A stretch of 31,233 bases of DNA from a virus: IMG/VR virus record IMGVR_UViG_3300046530_000359, positions 1-31,233 of that record. One strand, written 5' to 3'. Numbering within the stretch: position 1 is the first letter of the stretch; each line of letters opens with the position of its first letter. Shown in pieces: positions 14,735 to 21,899 of the stretch. The notes beneath the pieces are model-generated. The model was not told the origin of the DNA and searched no databases. It saw only the letters and a program-made list of their open reading frames with translations. Both the position numbers and the translations under genes were made by a program.

Positions 14735-15257
14735 AATGGCTTTTAGCGCAGAGGAAATCAAATCGAAATTGGAGCGTGCAGTGCCTTTGGGTACGCTATC
14801 TCGCACACCCACGGTTGACAAACCAATGGACCGTCCCCATCATGAGAACATGACTACTGTTAGCCAAGGTGAGCTCGACGCTAAACTCCTTCTCCTCGAA
14901 AAGACGATGGACGGAAGGGTTGCGTCGATTGAGGAATCAGTCAAGCAGTCTATTAAAGAAGCGCAAGAAACGCGTGCCGACATCAAGAACTTGAAATGGA
15001 CGACTATTGTGACTGCTGTTGCGACTGTCGTAGCTATCGCATCATTTAATGCTACCGTCCTCTCGAACATGGTCGCTTCGTTCGAATCGGGGAAGAACAC
15101 AGCTACTTCGCAAGCCGAAGTCAAGAAGGCCGCCGAGGAGGTGAAGAAATCTGCTGAGGAATCGAAAAAGACCGCCGAAGAAACAGGTGTTGCCCTCAAG
15201 AGAATCCAGCAGCAACTTGATGCACAAGACGCGGAGAGAGCAAAGCGAGGAAAGTAA
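14727..15257 (+). CDS. Single-span membrane protein with coiled coil, second cassette gene
   Basis: 176 residues. An N-terminal cytoplasmic region, a helical segment with ASIEESVKQSIKEAQETR (about 65-85), a membrane span near TTIVTAVATVVAIASF (92-107) and a long Lys/Glu/Ala coiled coil (EVKKAAEEVKKSAEESKKTA, 128-150). The layout resembles small membrane sensors or phage exclusion proteins. It ends before a strong hairpin at 15269 and pairs with the zinc protein upstream. Function unknown. Confidence 0.65.
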   Translation: MPEMAFSAEEIKSKLERAVPLGTLSRTPTVDKPMDRPHHENMTTVSQGELDAKLLLLEKTMDGRVASIEESVKQSIKEAQETRADIKNLKWTTIVTAVATVVAIASFNATVLSNMVASFESGKNTATSQAEVKKAAEEVKKSAEESKKTAEETGVALKRIQQQLDAQDAERAKRGK

Positions 15258-15268
15258 TACTCGGATTA

Positions 15269-15291
15269 GAAGCCCCGTCTGTCGGGGCTTC
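15269..15291. terminator. Bidirectional terminator between convergent genes
   Basis: GAAGCCCCG and CGGGGCTTC form a perfect 9-bp stem with a TCTGT loop. It lies between the plus-strand cassette (ending 15257) and the minus-strand Rha gene (ending 15302). The U-tracts are short, so efficiency is uncertain. Confidence 0.6.
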
Positions 15292-15301
15292 CAGCGCCCG
15301 C

Positions 15302-15889
15302 CTAGACCAGCTTCGGCTGAACCTTCTCACGCAATTCGTTCAGTTCCGGGTCAATCACCCTCTTCTCCCGCTTGCGCTGATTCAGGTCTTTGGCGTGGTG
15401 GCTGCCCCGCCGCTTACTGTCCTTATCTTCAAGTTCCAGCTCCATGCAGCGGAAGCGCAGACCGTCGCGCTGGTTTTTGATGAAAGCCGCCATCGCGTTA
15501 AATGCGTCGATATATGCCAACTTAAAAGCCAGCGCGCGCCGCCCCGTAAAGCCCATGGCGAGCAATGCGAACCCGTCGCGCGTGATCTCAAAACCTCGGT
15601 CGTTTCGGGTGGCGCCGCTGCCAATTTCCGTTGCGAACACCATGGGCACAAAATAGTGCCGATGGTCTGCCGGTAGTTGGGAGCGTAGGATATCGATGGA
15701 GCGTAGCACGGTCTTATGCTGACGGCCGAACACCATCGCGATCTTCATTGAATCGGTGATAAGAGATTCCCCGCTTTGCGCAATGAAGTCTTGAAAATTC
15801 AGCGGCGGCACGCTGACTTGGGTGATAGCGTCTATTGCGTGGCGCGCCGCCGCTGCCGCCAACAGTTCTTCAGATACTCGGTCGTTCAT
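15302..15889 (-). CDS. Rha-family phage regulatory protein
   Basis: 195 residues. The Rha signature is clear: DSMKIAMVFGRQHKTVLRSI (about 46-65), RGFEITRDGFALLAMGFTG (96-114) and LAFKLAYIDAFNAM (118-131), followed by a charged tail. Rha proteins of phages such as phi-80 and P22-like phages interfere with phage growth in IHF-lacking hosts or act as antirepressors. It is the only minus-strand gene between cI and the Rha/IF-1 gap, so it needs its own promoter, presumably in 15890-16460. Confidence 0.85.
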   Translation of the reverse strand: MNDRVSEELLAAAAARHAIDAITQVSVPPLNFQDFIAQSGESLITDSMKIAMVFGRQHKTVLRSIDILRSQLPADHRHYFVPMVFATEIGSGATRNDRGFEITRDGFALLAMGFTGRRALAFKLAYIDAFNAMAAFIKNQRDGLRFRCMELELEDKDSKRRGSHHAKDLNQRKREKRVIDPELNELREKVQPKLV

Positions 15890-16460
15890 GTAATGCTCCT
15901 ACGTGTTGCGTTGGGATACGAGTGCTGCGCAATACGGTGCTTCATCAAAATGCCAACGGCGCTGCATCCATCGCGCCAACCACGGCTGAACACAAGGCTA
16001 CCACCGAAATTTCCACCGGCATAGGCCAGCGAATCAGCCCGCCGTTGATCTTGGTAAGAGCGCTCATCTATGCGTTATTAGGCTGATACCACCTTTTGCT
16101 GTACACTGGGCGCCCCATCTCGGTACTTCGTCACCGTCCTGTATCTTTCCTGTCTAGGCCTAGCCCATTCCTGTCCGATTCTCGACCTATGGCTCTACTT
16201 TAGAGTTGGGCGCATTCGTCCACAGCTAGGAGCAGCATATCAGTACACATACAGGAACTATCCATTGGTTTAGCAGGTTAAAAGGTATTGGCCAGATCAG
16301 GCCGAATGCCGGTGGCTATGATGTTATGGCCAACATAAATGATTTCTCTGAAGCGCAGCCAGCAGGCTCGCTAGAACACAAGCTAGTCTCGTACAAGCTC
16401 GCCAACTCGGATTTCGGCGGACAAGCTCGACAAATCCACCTCATACAGGGGGTTTAAGTC
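15890..16460. other. Non-coding gap between the Rha gene and the IF-1 gene
   Basis: No convincing gene. A minus-strand frame at 15945-16067 could encode 40 hydrophobic residues but has no ribosome binding site. Notable are four TCCTGT elements (about 16137-16175, three of them TTCCTGT-like) and three copies of ACAAGCT at 16378, 16393 and 16421 before the IF-1 gene, two of them extended to ACAAGCTCG. The gap must hold the promoters of both divergent neighbours. Confidence 0.5.
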
Positions 16461-16727
16461 ATGGCAAAAGAAGAACTCATCGAGATGCAAGGCGTTGTCC
16501 AAGACATCCTCCCCGACAGCCGTTTCCGCGTGCAGTTAGAAAACGGACACAATCTTATCGCCTACACCGCTGGCCGGATGAAGAAAAACTTCATTCGCAT
16601 TCTCGCCGGCGATCGGGTCACCCTTGAGCTGTCAGCATACGACTTGAGCAAGGGCCGCATAACGTTCCGTCATATCGACTCGCCTAGAGCGACAGGCTCT
16701 CGGCCGGCCTTCCGAAGTAAGCGCTAA
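16461..16727 (+). CDS. infA: Translation initiation factor IF-1 homologue
   Basis: 88 residues. Residues 1-72 match IF-1 over the whole S1/OB fold, with [20 protein letters not shown] at the start, [19 protein letters not shown], the IRILAGDRV core and [11 protein letters not shown] at the end. Bacterial IF-1 is about 72 residues; here a basic tail of about 16 residues (ending RSKR) is added, as in the second IF-1 form of Burkholderiales. IF-1 binds the A site of the 30S subunit during initiation. CAGGGGGTTTAAGTC precedes the ATG. It is most unusual inside a phage immunity region; cargo or a chromosomal insertion are both possible. Confidence 0.9.
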   Translation: MAKEELIEMQGVVQDILPDSRFRVQLENGHNLIAYTAGRMKKNFIRILAGDRVTLELSAYDLSKGRITFRHIDSPRATGSRPAFRSKR

Positions 16728-16904
16728 AGTCACGGTCTGGTGCACTGCCCAGCATCGTGGTTGCCGCGCTCCTTTGCGACTTCCGGACGGCTTGCATTAG
16801 CTCTCTCTGCCGAACGCTTCCAGTGCAGAAAATGCTCTACAATCAGTAGGCTGACTGTGTTTGCCCTCGCTCAGTGCAATTTCACTGGGGCGAAAGGTGA
16901 ACTT

Positions 16905-17342
16905 ATGCAGCCGATTACCCAATCTACAAGTGCGGCATTGCCTCTTCAAGGTGTCGGCGAACGTCCTCGTCGCGTACTCATCCTTGATGACAATGCAGAC
17001 GCAGCATACGTTCTGCATCAACTGCTGCAATTCCTCGGCTATGACGTCATCAGTTTTCTTTCGCCACATGACGCTCTAGCATGCATAGAAGCATTTAATC
17101 CGGATGCGTGCATCTCCGATTTGAATATGCCAATGATGAATGGGTACGCATTTGCAAGAGCTCTTAGGGCGAATCCTCGATTCGGTAAACTTTTACTGAT
17201 CGCGCACTCAGGCTACGACTCCGCAGAGCATAGAAAAGCTGCTTTCGACGCCGGCTTCGACAAATATTTGTCTAAGTCAGTGGGCGCTGAAATCATCGTG
17301 CAGTCGCTGGGGCCCTGTACTTTTTCACCGTCTACTAAGTAA
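16905..17342 (+). CDS. Stand-alone response-regulator receiver protein
   Basis: 145 residues. A CheY-like receiver: acidic pair in LDDNAD (28-29), phospho-acceptor Asp72 in SDLNMPMMNGY, Ser102 in AHSGYD and Lys124 in KYLSKSV. There is no output domain. The usual Pro after the lysine (KPV/KPF) is Ser here. No histidine kinase is in the window, so a host kinase would have to phosphorylate it. The start at 16905 follows AAAGGTGAACTT; a longer frame to 16740 lacks a ribosome binding site. It lies downstream of the IF-1 gene in the same direction. Confidence 0.8.
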   Translation: MQPITQSTSAALPLQGVGERPRRVLILDDNADAAYVLHQLLQFLGYDVISFLSPHDALACIEAFNPDACISDLNMPMMNGYAFARALRANPRFGKLLLIAHSGYDSAEHRKAAFDAGFDKYLSKSVGAEIIVQSLGPCTFSPSTK

Positions 17343-17357
17343 TATAAGCAGGGGCTG

Positions 17358-17621
17358 ATGATGCAGAACTACGCTACATGCCTCGCGAGATTCCAGGGCA
17401 CCCATCGGCAATGCAGCGATATAGAATCCTGGTTGCTCATGCAGGACATAAACACGCGTCCGGTCCGCGTGCAATTTGCTCCGCCCCCCAGATCAGAAGC
17501 AATAATGTCAAGGTGGCAGGTCCGCTTTAACTGGCCACATGCCCTGGCTATGCCCTCCGCCAATATGGTTTGTTTCGCTATCACTGGCGTCACAAACGTA
17601 GTAGTGACTTGGAGGATTTGA
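17358..17621 (+). CDS. Possible small protein, doubtful
   Basis: 87 residues, starting 15 bases after the receiver gene with AGGGGCTG before a double ATG. No domain; composition (many Met, Trp, Pro) is not strongly protein-like. It may be a degraded or spurious frame. Listed because of the ribosome binding site and close spacing. Confidence 0.3.
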   Translation: MMQNYATCLARFQGTHRQCSDIESWLLMQDINTRPVRVQFAPPPRSEAIMSRWQVRFNWPHALAMPSANMVCFAITGVTNVVVTWRI

Positions 17622-17698
17622 TAACAGCAACTTAAAGCGCCACTTAAGTCCTCTGCGTCTTCGGCTGGGCCAGAGATGCCGCTGCGGCAAAAACATGT

Positions 17699-17968
17699 CT
17701 AGGCTTCATGATGGGAGTCACCCACCCTTTGTTTGACCGGGAATTGCAATTCGCCGCCGCGCGGTACTCGCCGCCTTTCACTGCGTACCAACTCGAGTTC
17801 CTTCATCGGAAAGACCTCGACTCGGAGTTCATGTTCCTCCTCCCACGCGCAAAACATAGTCGGAACTGAGCCGGGCTTCAAGTCTTGGTCGTCGGCTCGC
17901 CCAATGGCCAACATCTCGTGCCCACCACCAAGGCGTCGTACCAAGTCTCCAGTCGTCACATCATCCAT
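17699..17968 (-). CDS. YodC/DUF2158-like protein
   Basis: 89 residues. TGDLVRRLGGGHEMLAIGRA near the N-terminus, CAWEEEHELRVEVFPMKELE in the centre: the pattern of the YodC family, small beta-rich proteins of unknown function that begin GDxVxLKSGGPxM and end in a C-W ... FP motif. The start at 17968 follows GAGGCGAGCT; an in-frame ATG further upstream adds 19 basic residues without a site. It is divergent from the plus-strand gene at 18119. Confidence 0.65.
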   Translation of the reverse strand: MDDVTTGDLVRRLGGGHEMLAIGRADDQDLKPGSVPTMFCAWEEEHELRVEVFPMKELELVRSERRRVPRGGELQFPVKQRVGDSHHEA

Positions 17969-18118
17969 AGCTCGCCTCAGTAGACGTTTTAACCTTATGC
18001 TACGCCGAAATATGCGGTAGCTCAACCATTGGGATCTTGGCCTAGAACGTTGCCCGTGTCAGATGCACCTTGTTGAATCGCGGCCTCGCTCTAAGCGCGG
18101 TTGGGGGATAATGCCGGC

Positions 18119-18400
18119 ATGCAATATCCAGTAGCCATTGTCACCATCAAACGCCTCACCCTCGCCGCGATATTGGTCGAGCCGGATCAGACCTATCCGG
18201 TGCCGGGCGCGCGGCTGATTGCCGACGTTCAGCGCTACTTCCCTGCTCTGCCTATCATCTTGGTTTCGCCGCGCATCGGAGGCTTCTCGCGTAGCTTCGC
18301 GCACTTCGACACCACCAACATCATCAAGAACATCAATACGGATGAGATCGACTGGCGGCTGGCCGTGCTGCCAGCGAAAGAGTCAGAAATACCCTTCTAA
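18119..18400 (+). CDS. Phage protein of unknown function next to the rightward operator
   Basis: 93 residues starting MQYPVAIVTIKRLTLAAILV, mixed alpha/beta (LIADVQRYFPALPIILVSPR), ending just 16 bases before the first OL operator site. The ATG at 18119 is preceded by GATAAT at six bases, the same spacing as seen for cI and cro, but no good -35 was found. A TTG at 18101 could give six more residues. Function unknown. Confidence 0.6.
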   Translation: MQYPVAIVTIKRLTLAAILVEPDQTYPVPGARLIADVQRYFPALPIILVSPRIGGFSRSFAHFDTTNIIKNINTDEIDWRLAVLPAKESEIPF

Positions 18401-18415
18401 TACTAATCATTCAAC

Positions 18416-18481
18416 AAATAGCAACGCTACGAAATTATTTAATAGCACCGCTATTACATCTATCAAATAGCTTTGCTATTA
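18416..18481. promoter_or_regulatory. Three-site operator upstream of the rightward operon (OL equivalent)
   Basis: Three 17-bp sites: degenerate AAATAGCAACGCTACGA (18416-18432), TAATAGCACCGCTATTA (18440-18456, identical to the outer site at 12998) and AAATAGCTTTGCTATTA (18465-18481). Centres are 24 and 25 bp apart, the same as at 12998-13063. The cI-like repressor should bind here to silence the rightward operon. Confidence 0.85.
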
Positions 18482-18482
18482 T
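18454..18482 (+). promoter_or_regulatory. Rightward early promoter (pL equivalent)
   Basis: TTACAT (18454-18459), a 17-base spacer and TATTAT (18477-18482), embedded in the last two operator sites. The predicted start is near 18489, 30 bases before the first gene. The -35 is weak. Confidence 0.5.
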
Positions 18483-18518
18483 TTCTCCGTCGACGCATCA
18501 ACCACGATGGAGAACAAA

Positions 18519-18599
18519 ATGTCCCCAGCAGAACTCGCAGCACTCGCAGAAGCAACTCATCGCGGTGACGCCGCGTACGCCGCTAAGGTGGCGAAATGA
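18519..18599 (+). CDS. 26-residue leader gene of the rightward operon
   Basis: Encodes MSPAELAALAEATHRGDAAY followed by AAKVAK. GGAG lies seven bases before the ATG (an in-frame ATG at 18507 contains that site). The stop overlaps the next start (ATGA). It is the first frame after the pL-like promoter. It could be a small regulatory protein or simply load ribosomes for the next gene. It is too small to be a recognisable N protein. Confidence 0.55.
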   Translation: MSPAELAALAEATHRGDAAYAAKVAK

Positions 18600-18937
18600 T
18601 CGCCCTGATCATCGGCGTGCCGAGCGCCACCGGCATGAACTTGGTGGAGCTGGCCGCAGAAGACTTGGCGCCCAAGAAGCACCTGCAGCTTGTGAAGTCG
18701 CTGCCGGTTGCCAAAGGTGCCGACGGGATGCAGACCGTGGCCGAGCTCTGCGCTGCGCGCTCCATCACCCTGTCCATCACCGACATGAACCGCATCGGCC
18801 GCCGCGCCGCCGCCCTCTCGCGCAAGCAGGACTTGCAGCCGGTGAAGGTGCCGTGCGCGCTGTTCGGTGAAGTCAATTCGTACCGCGCCGACATCCTGGC
18901 GCTGGCGTACGAGCAGATCGACGCGGAGACCGCATGA
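18596..18937 (+). CDS. Phage protein of unknown function
   Basis: 113 residues starting MIALIIGVPSATGMNLVELA. A helical region (DGMQTVAELCAARSITLSIT) and a conserved-looking C-terminus (FGEVNSYRADILALAYEQID). ATGA overlaps on both sides couple it to the 26-residue gene and to the next gene. No domain recognised. Confidence 0.65.
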   Translation: MIALIIGVPSATGMNLVELAAEDLAPKKHLQLVKSLPVAKGADGMQTVAELCAARSITLSITDMNRIGRRAAALSRKQDLQPVKVPCALFGEVNSYRADILALAYEQIDAETA

Positions 18938-19338
18938 ACGCCCCAATCTCCGCCGCCCTGCTCCAGCTGCGCGCCGGCAACATCGCAGCGCCGGTGCGCG
19001 AGGGTGACGAACAACTGCGCGCGGTGCTGGTCGTCACGCAGCCGCTGGTGCCGAGCACGGCGCGCCTGCTGCGCCTCGGCTACGAACACGACGGCTTGCG
19101 CCTGGATCTGTTCGGCACGCTCGATGAGGCCGGCTACGAAGTCGAGCACGCATCGCTCAGTGGCACCGCCGACAGCATCGATGTCGCAGTCTGGTTGACC
19201 CGCGAGCAGCTGCGCCAGATGAGCGACTTCTGCGACCGCACCATGCCCAGCGCCCACCAGTTGCAGTTGGTGTCGCAGCAGGAAGCGCGCGCCGAGCGCA
19301 TGCAGTGGGAGCGTGCTTTCGCCGCCGAGCCACCTTGA
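18934..19338 (+). CDS. Phage protein of unknown function
   Basis: 134 residues. N-terminal helix, then beta-rich core (HDGLRLDLFGTLDEAGYEVE) and a C-terminal amphipathic helix rich in Gln/Arg/Glu. ATG overlaps the upstream stop. No family recognised. Confidence 0.65.
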   Translation: MNAPISAALLQLRAGNIAAPVREGDEQLRAVLVVTQPLVPSTARLLRLGYEHDGLRLDLFGTLDEAGYEVEHASLSGTADSIDVAVWLTREQLRQMSDFCDRTMPSAHQLQLVSQQEARAERMQWERAFAAEPP

Positions 19339-19490
19339 TCCGAATCCGGAGCGCGCTGCCCCGGTGCACAACGCAGCGATAGCCGTAGGCCAGGCGATAG
19401 AAATGCGCCCAGCAGGATCTGAAATGCCTCGACTCCCCCGCGCAGTCGACCCGAAAGGGCAAGCGCGGGAACCAATCAGGAGAAGCGGTC

Positions 19491-19610
19491 ATGAACAAAG
19501 ACACATTGATCAGGCTCATTTTTTTACTCGGATTGATCTGGATGATCGCGGATGCGTTTGTGGATCCGCAGCCTGATCCCGAGTTGAACCGGTATTACAA
19601 GATCAAGTAA
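19491..19610 (+). CDS. 39-residue single-span membrane peptide
   Basis: MNKDTLIRL is followed by a hydrophobic stretch (IFLLGLIWMIADAF, about 10-23) and a polar tail with PQPDPELNRYYKIK. CAGGAGAAGCGGTC gives a strong ribosome binding site. It lies in an otherwise empty 600-base region. Small membrane peptides of early phage operons often target host envelope or division proteins; the function here is unknown. Confidence 0.6.
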   Translation: MNKDTLIRLIFLLGLIWMIADAFVDPQPDPELNRYYKIK

Positions 19611-19938
19611 TGGAACAAGCCGTTCCGCGCCGGGTAAGCGCGGGAACCACATGGCTGCCGGCTGGCGGTCGAGGTAAGTGCTGCGACGTGGGCCGCCAGC
19701 CAGGTGTGCGTAGAAAGCTCTCGACGTGCTGGCCAGCGGTCAGCCGGGAGCCATGTGGTGAATGCGCAGACAACCGCGCCATGTAACAAGCAGAAAACTA
19801 TCCATTCGCAGCAGGGCTGAAAGGCCGCAGCACCGCGCTGTACTGCATGGAATCTACCACTCGCGAGCCTGATCGCGCACAGGCCCATGCCGGACATGGT
19901 GAAAGCCGGTCAACAACGAAGTCAACACGGAGAAACAC
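19611..19938 (+). other. Non-coding early-operon region with long inverted repeat
   Basis: No good gene; a 31-residue frame at 19847-19942 overlaps the next start by ATGA but lacks a ribosome binding site. Two 18-base arms (19647-19664 and 19741-19758, 17 of 18 matched) can fold into a long hairpin. A second arm pair (19659-19669 with 19692-19701 and one neighbour) can form a competing inner hairpin. AAGCGCGGGAACCA occurs at 19461-19474 and again at 19636-19649. The stretch may be a structured RNA or an antitermination/attenuation site. Confidence 0.45.
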
Positions 19939-20205
19939 ATGAGCGACCTTCGCGATACCCTTGACCAGATACTGACGCTGTGCGCGCAGTCGCGCACGTA
20001 CTCCCGCCGCACCCAACAGATCCACGAAGTCGCGATGCGCGGCCTTGGTTTGACGGCCAATCAGCGCGAAGCACGCCACCTCGAAATTCTCGGTCGCGTC
20101 GGCGGCAATCCGCGCAAAGATGCGTTCCTTGAGCGCAAGGCAAAGCGCGAAGCAAAAGCGCGTGCCCGCGCGGCGGCGGCCGAACAGATGCGGATTGCCG
20201 CATGA
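19939..20205 (+). CDS. Small basic phage protein
   Basis: 88 residues. Helical N-terminal half (MSDLRDTLDQILTLCAQS) and a strongly basic Lys/Arg/Ala C-terminus (ERKAKREAKARARAAAAEQM). CACGGAGAAACAC precedes the ATG. The basic tail suggests nucleic-acid binding. Stop overlaps the next ATG. Confidence 0.6.
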   Translation: MSDLRDTLDQILTLCAQSRTYSRRTQQIHEVAMRGLGLTANQREARHLEILGRVGGNPRKDAFLERKAKREAKARARAAAAEQMRIAA

Positions 20206-20555
20206 GCACCGTAACCCACATCACCGCCGGCCGCCAGTCGCGCCTCGCCGTATTCGCAGCCCTCGCCTTTGCCTATCAAGACTCAGGCCTGAACGAGTCG
20301 CTGATGGCTGGCAACCTGGATGCGCCGGAAGTGGCGCCGGCTGGGAGCCACGTCAGCCGCTACGAGATTGACGGCCGTGGCCGCAACAGCGTAGCGCCGC
20401 AGCTGGCGCGCCGCGAGTTCGGCCTGACCTACACCGTGACCGCACGCACCGCCGCCGGCGCACGCAGCTACACCGCCATCGGCGATGCGGGCCAACTGGC
20501 AAACGCAGCCTACGACGCCGGTGCCATGGGCGTAACCGTCATGGTGCGGCCGTGA
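20202..20555 (+). CDS. Phage protein of unknown function
   Basis: 117 residues starting MSTVTHITAGRQSRLAVFAA, with a beta-rich C-terminal half (FGLTYTVTARTAAGARSYTA). ATGA/GTGA overlaps couple it to both neighbours. No domain recognised. Confidence 0.6.
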   Translation: MSTVTHITAGRQSRLAVFAALAFAYQDSGLNESLMAGNLDAPEVAPAGSHVSRYEIDGRGRNSVAPQLARREFGLTYTVTARTAAGARSYTAIGDAGQLANAAYDAGAMGVTVMVRP

Positions 20556-20773
20556 GCGTCCAGTCTTTCGCAGCTTTGCAAAAGCAGGTGCGCCTGCTGA
20601 CAGGCAAGCCACTCAGCACCCTGTCTTTGGCCGCACTGGAAATCGCGCTCGAAGGCATGGGCGTGCCTGCCGCACGTCGCAAGGAGGAACTGCAGAAGGC
20701 AATCCAGCTGGGCCGCGACCAGGCCGCCGAACGCCGTGCACGCAAGGAGGCTCGCCATGAAGCTGCTCCGTGA
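20552..20773 (+). CDS. Small helical phage protein
   Basis: 73 residues from a GTG start at 20552 that overlaps the upstream TGA. Helical and basic at the end (AAERRARKEARHEAAP). The GTG is chosen because of the overlap. Function unknown. Confidence 0.55.
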   Translation: MSVQSFAALQKQVRLLTGKPLSTLSLAALEIALEGMGVPAARRKEELQKAIQLGRDQAAERRARKEARHEAAP

Positions 20774-20894
20774 CTTCATTGTGACGGCCGCCGCCGTCGC
20801 TGTGCTGATGGTCATCTATGCCGACCTGCAGCGTGCCGATGAAGAGAGCGCCGCACGCGAACTGGCAGCCTGGCGCGGGAAAGCGGACAAGTGA
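20757..20894 (+). CDS. 45-residue membrane peptide
   Basis: MKLLRDFIVTAAAVAVLMVI forms a single N-terminal membrane span or uncleaved signal anchor, followed by a charged tail (DEESAARELAAWRGKADK). AAGGAGGCTCGCC before the ATG is a near-perfect ribosome binding site inside the upstream gene (17-base overlap). Function unknown; layout is that of small phage anchor peptides. Confidence 0.65.
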   Translation: MKLLRDFIVTAAAVAVLMVIYADLQRADEESAARELAAWRGKADK

Positions 20895-21028
20895 TCGCTC
20901 TCGCCTCGCTCGCCGCCACCGTGTTGCGCAATTATCGCGCCGGCCACCGCCCAGCACATGCACTGCGTCTGGCGCTGCTGAATAACGAAGTCAACAATTT
21001 GAACCGGAGAATGAGATGGGAAGCATGA
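20891..21028 (+). CDS. 45-residue basic peptide with GTG start
   Basis: GTG overlaps the upstream TGA (GTGA), and the frame runs to 21028, 13 bases past the ATG of the ERF gene. Starts MIALASLAATVLRNYRAG, then HALRLALLNNEVNNLNRRMR. No domain. The support is the chain of overlaps, so confidence is moderate. Confidence 0.4.
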   Translation: MIALASLAATVLRNYRAGHRPAHALRLALLNNEVNNLNRRMRWEA

Positions 21029-21897
21029 ACGAAGTTCTGGACATGGAGGCGGTGGATAGTGCTTCCACCGCTCTTGCGGCGGCAGCTACGCACCAGGTCG
21101 CAACCCAGCCGACGCGTCAGGTCGCCACGAACGCTTTTGAATTGGTGGCGCACGCCGCAGCGCGCGGCGCATCGATGGACGAACTGCGAACCTTCATTGA
21201 ACTGCAAGAGCGCCTAGAGGCGAGTCAGGCGCGCAAAGCCTACGTCGCCGCCATGGCCGAGTTCAAGCGTAATCCGCCGCAGATCATGAAGGACAAGGCT
21301 GTCGGCTACCACAACAAGGATGGCTCTTTCACCGGTTACAAGCACTCTACGCTGGGCGCGGTGTGCGGCGCCGTAGTTGAAGCGCTGGGAGCGCATGGCT
21401 TCTCGCATCGATGGGATAGCGAGCAGCCGGACAGCGGCTTGATCGCCGTTACCTGCGCGATCACCCACGCAATGGGTCACTCAGAGGTGACGCGCATGAT
21501 CGCGCCGCCAGACAACTCAGGCAAGAAGAACGCCATCCAGCAGGTTGCATCGACCATAACCTACTTGCAGCGCTACACCCTTCTCGCGGCGTGTGGCCTC
21601 GCAACTCACGATCAACCGGACGACGACGGTCGTGGTGGTGCTGATGACCAGCACCAGGGCGACGCCCATACCAGCGGGGGCGCTAACCAGCCAAATAAGC
21701 CAGAGGGTCCGCCTCCATGCAGCGACCAGCAATTCGAGGCTGAAGCACCTAAATGGCGCAAGACGGTGGAGGACGGGAAAAAGACGTCGGAGCAACTGCT
21801 TGCCATGGTGAGCACGCGAGCCACGTTCACCGAAGCACAGAAGAAAGCAATCCTCTCCTGGGGAAAACAAACGGCTTCGGCCACTAACAAGGAATAA
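21016..21897 (+). CDS. erf: ERF-family single-strand annealing protein
   Basis: 293 residues. Residues about 55-205 match the ERF family: helix ERLEASQARKAYVAAMAEFK, DKAVGYHNKDGSFTGYKHST, a central AVTCAITHAMGHSE strand and IQQVASTITYLQRYTLLAAC near the end of the domain. The C-terminal 90 residues are acidic and Pro/Gly-rich, then a helical tail. ERF of P22 anneals complementary strands and circularises the genome. It is followed by the exonuclease partner, the normal two-component recombination pair. GGAGA precedes the ATG at 21016; 21025 is an alternative that overlaps the upstream stop. Confidence 0.92.
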   Translation: MGSMNEVLDMEAVDSASTALAAAATHQVATQPTRQVATNAFELVAHAAARGASMDELRTFIELQERLEASQARKAYVAAMAEFKRNPPQIMKDKAVGYHNKDGSFTGYKHSTLGAVCGAVVEALGAHGFSHRWDSEQPDSGLIAVTCAITHAMGHSEVTRMIAPPDNSGKKNAIQQVASTITYLQRYTLLAACGLATHDQPDDDGRGGADDQHQGDAHTSGGANQPNKPEGPPPCSDQQFEAEAPKWRKTVEDGKKTSEQLLAMVSTRATFTEAQKKAILSWGKQTASATNKE

Positions 21898-21899
21898 TC

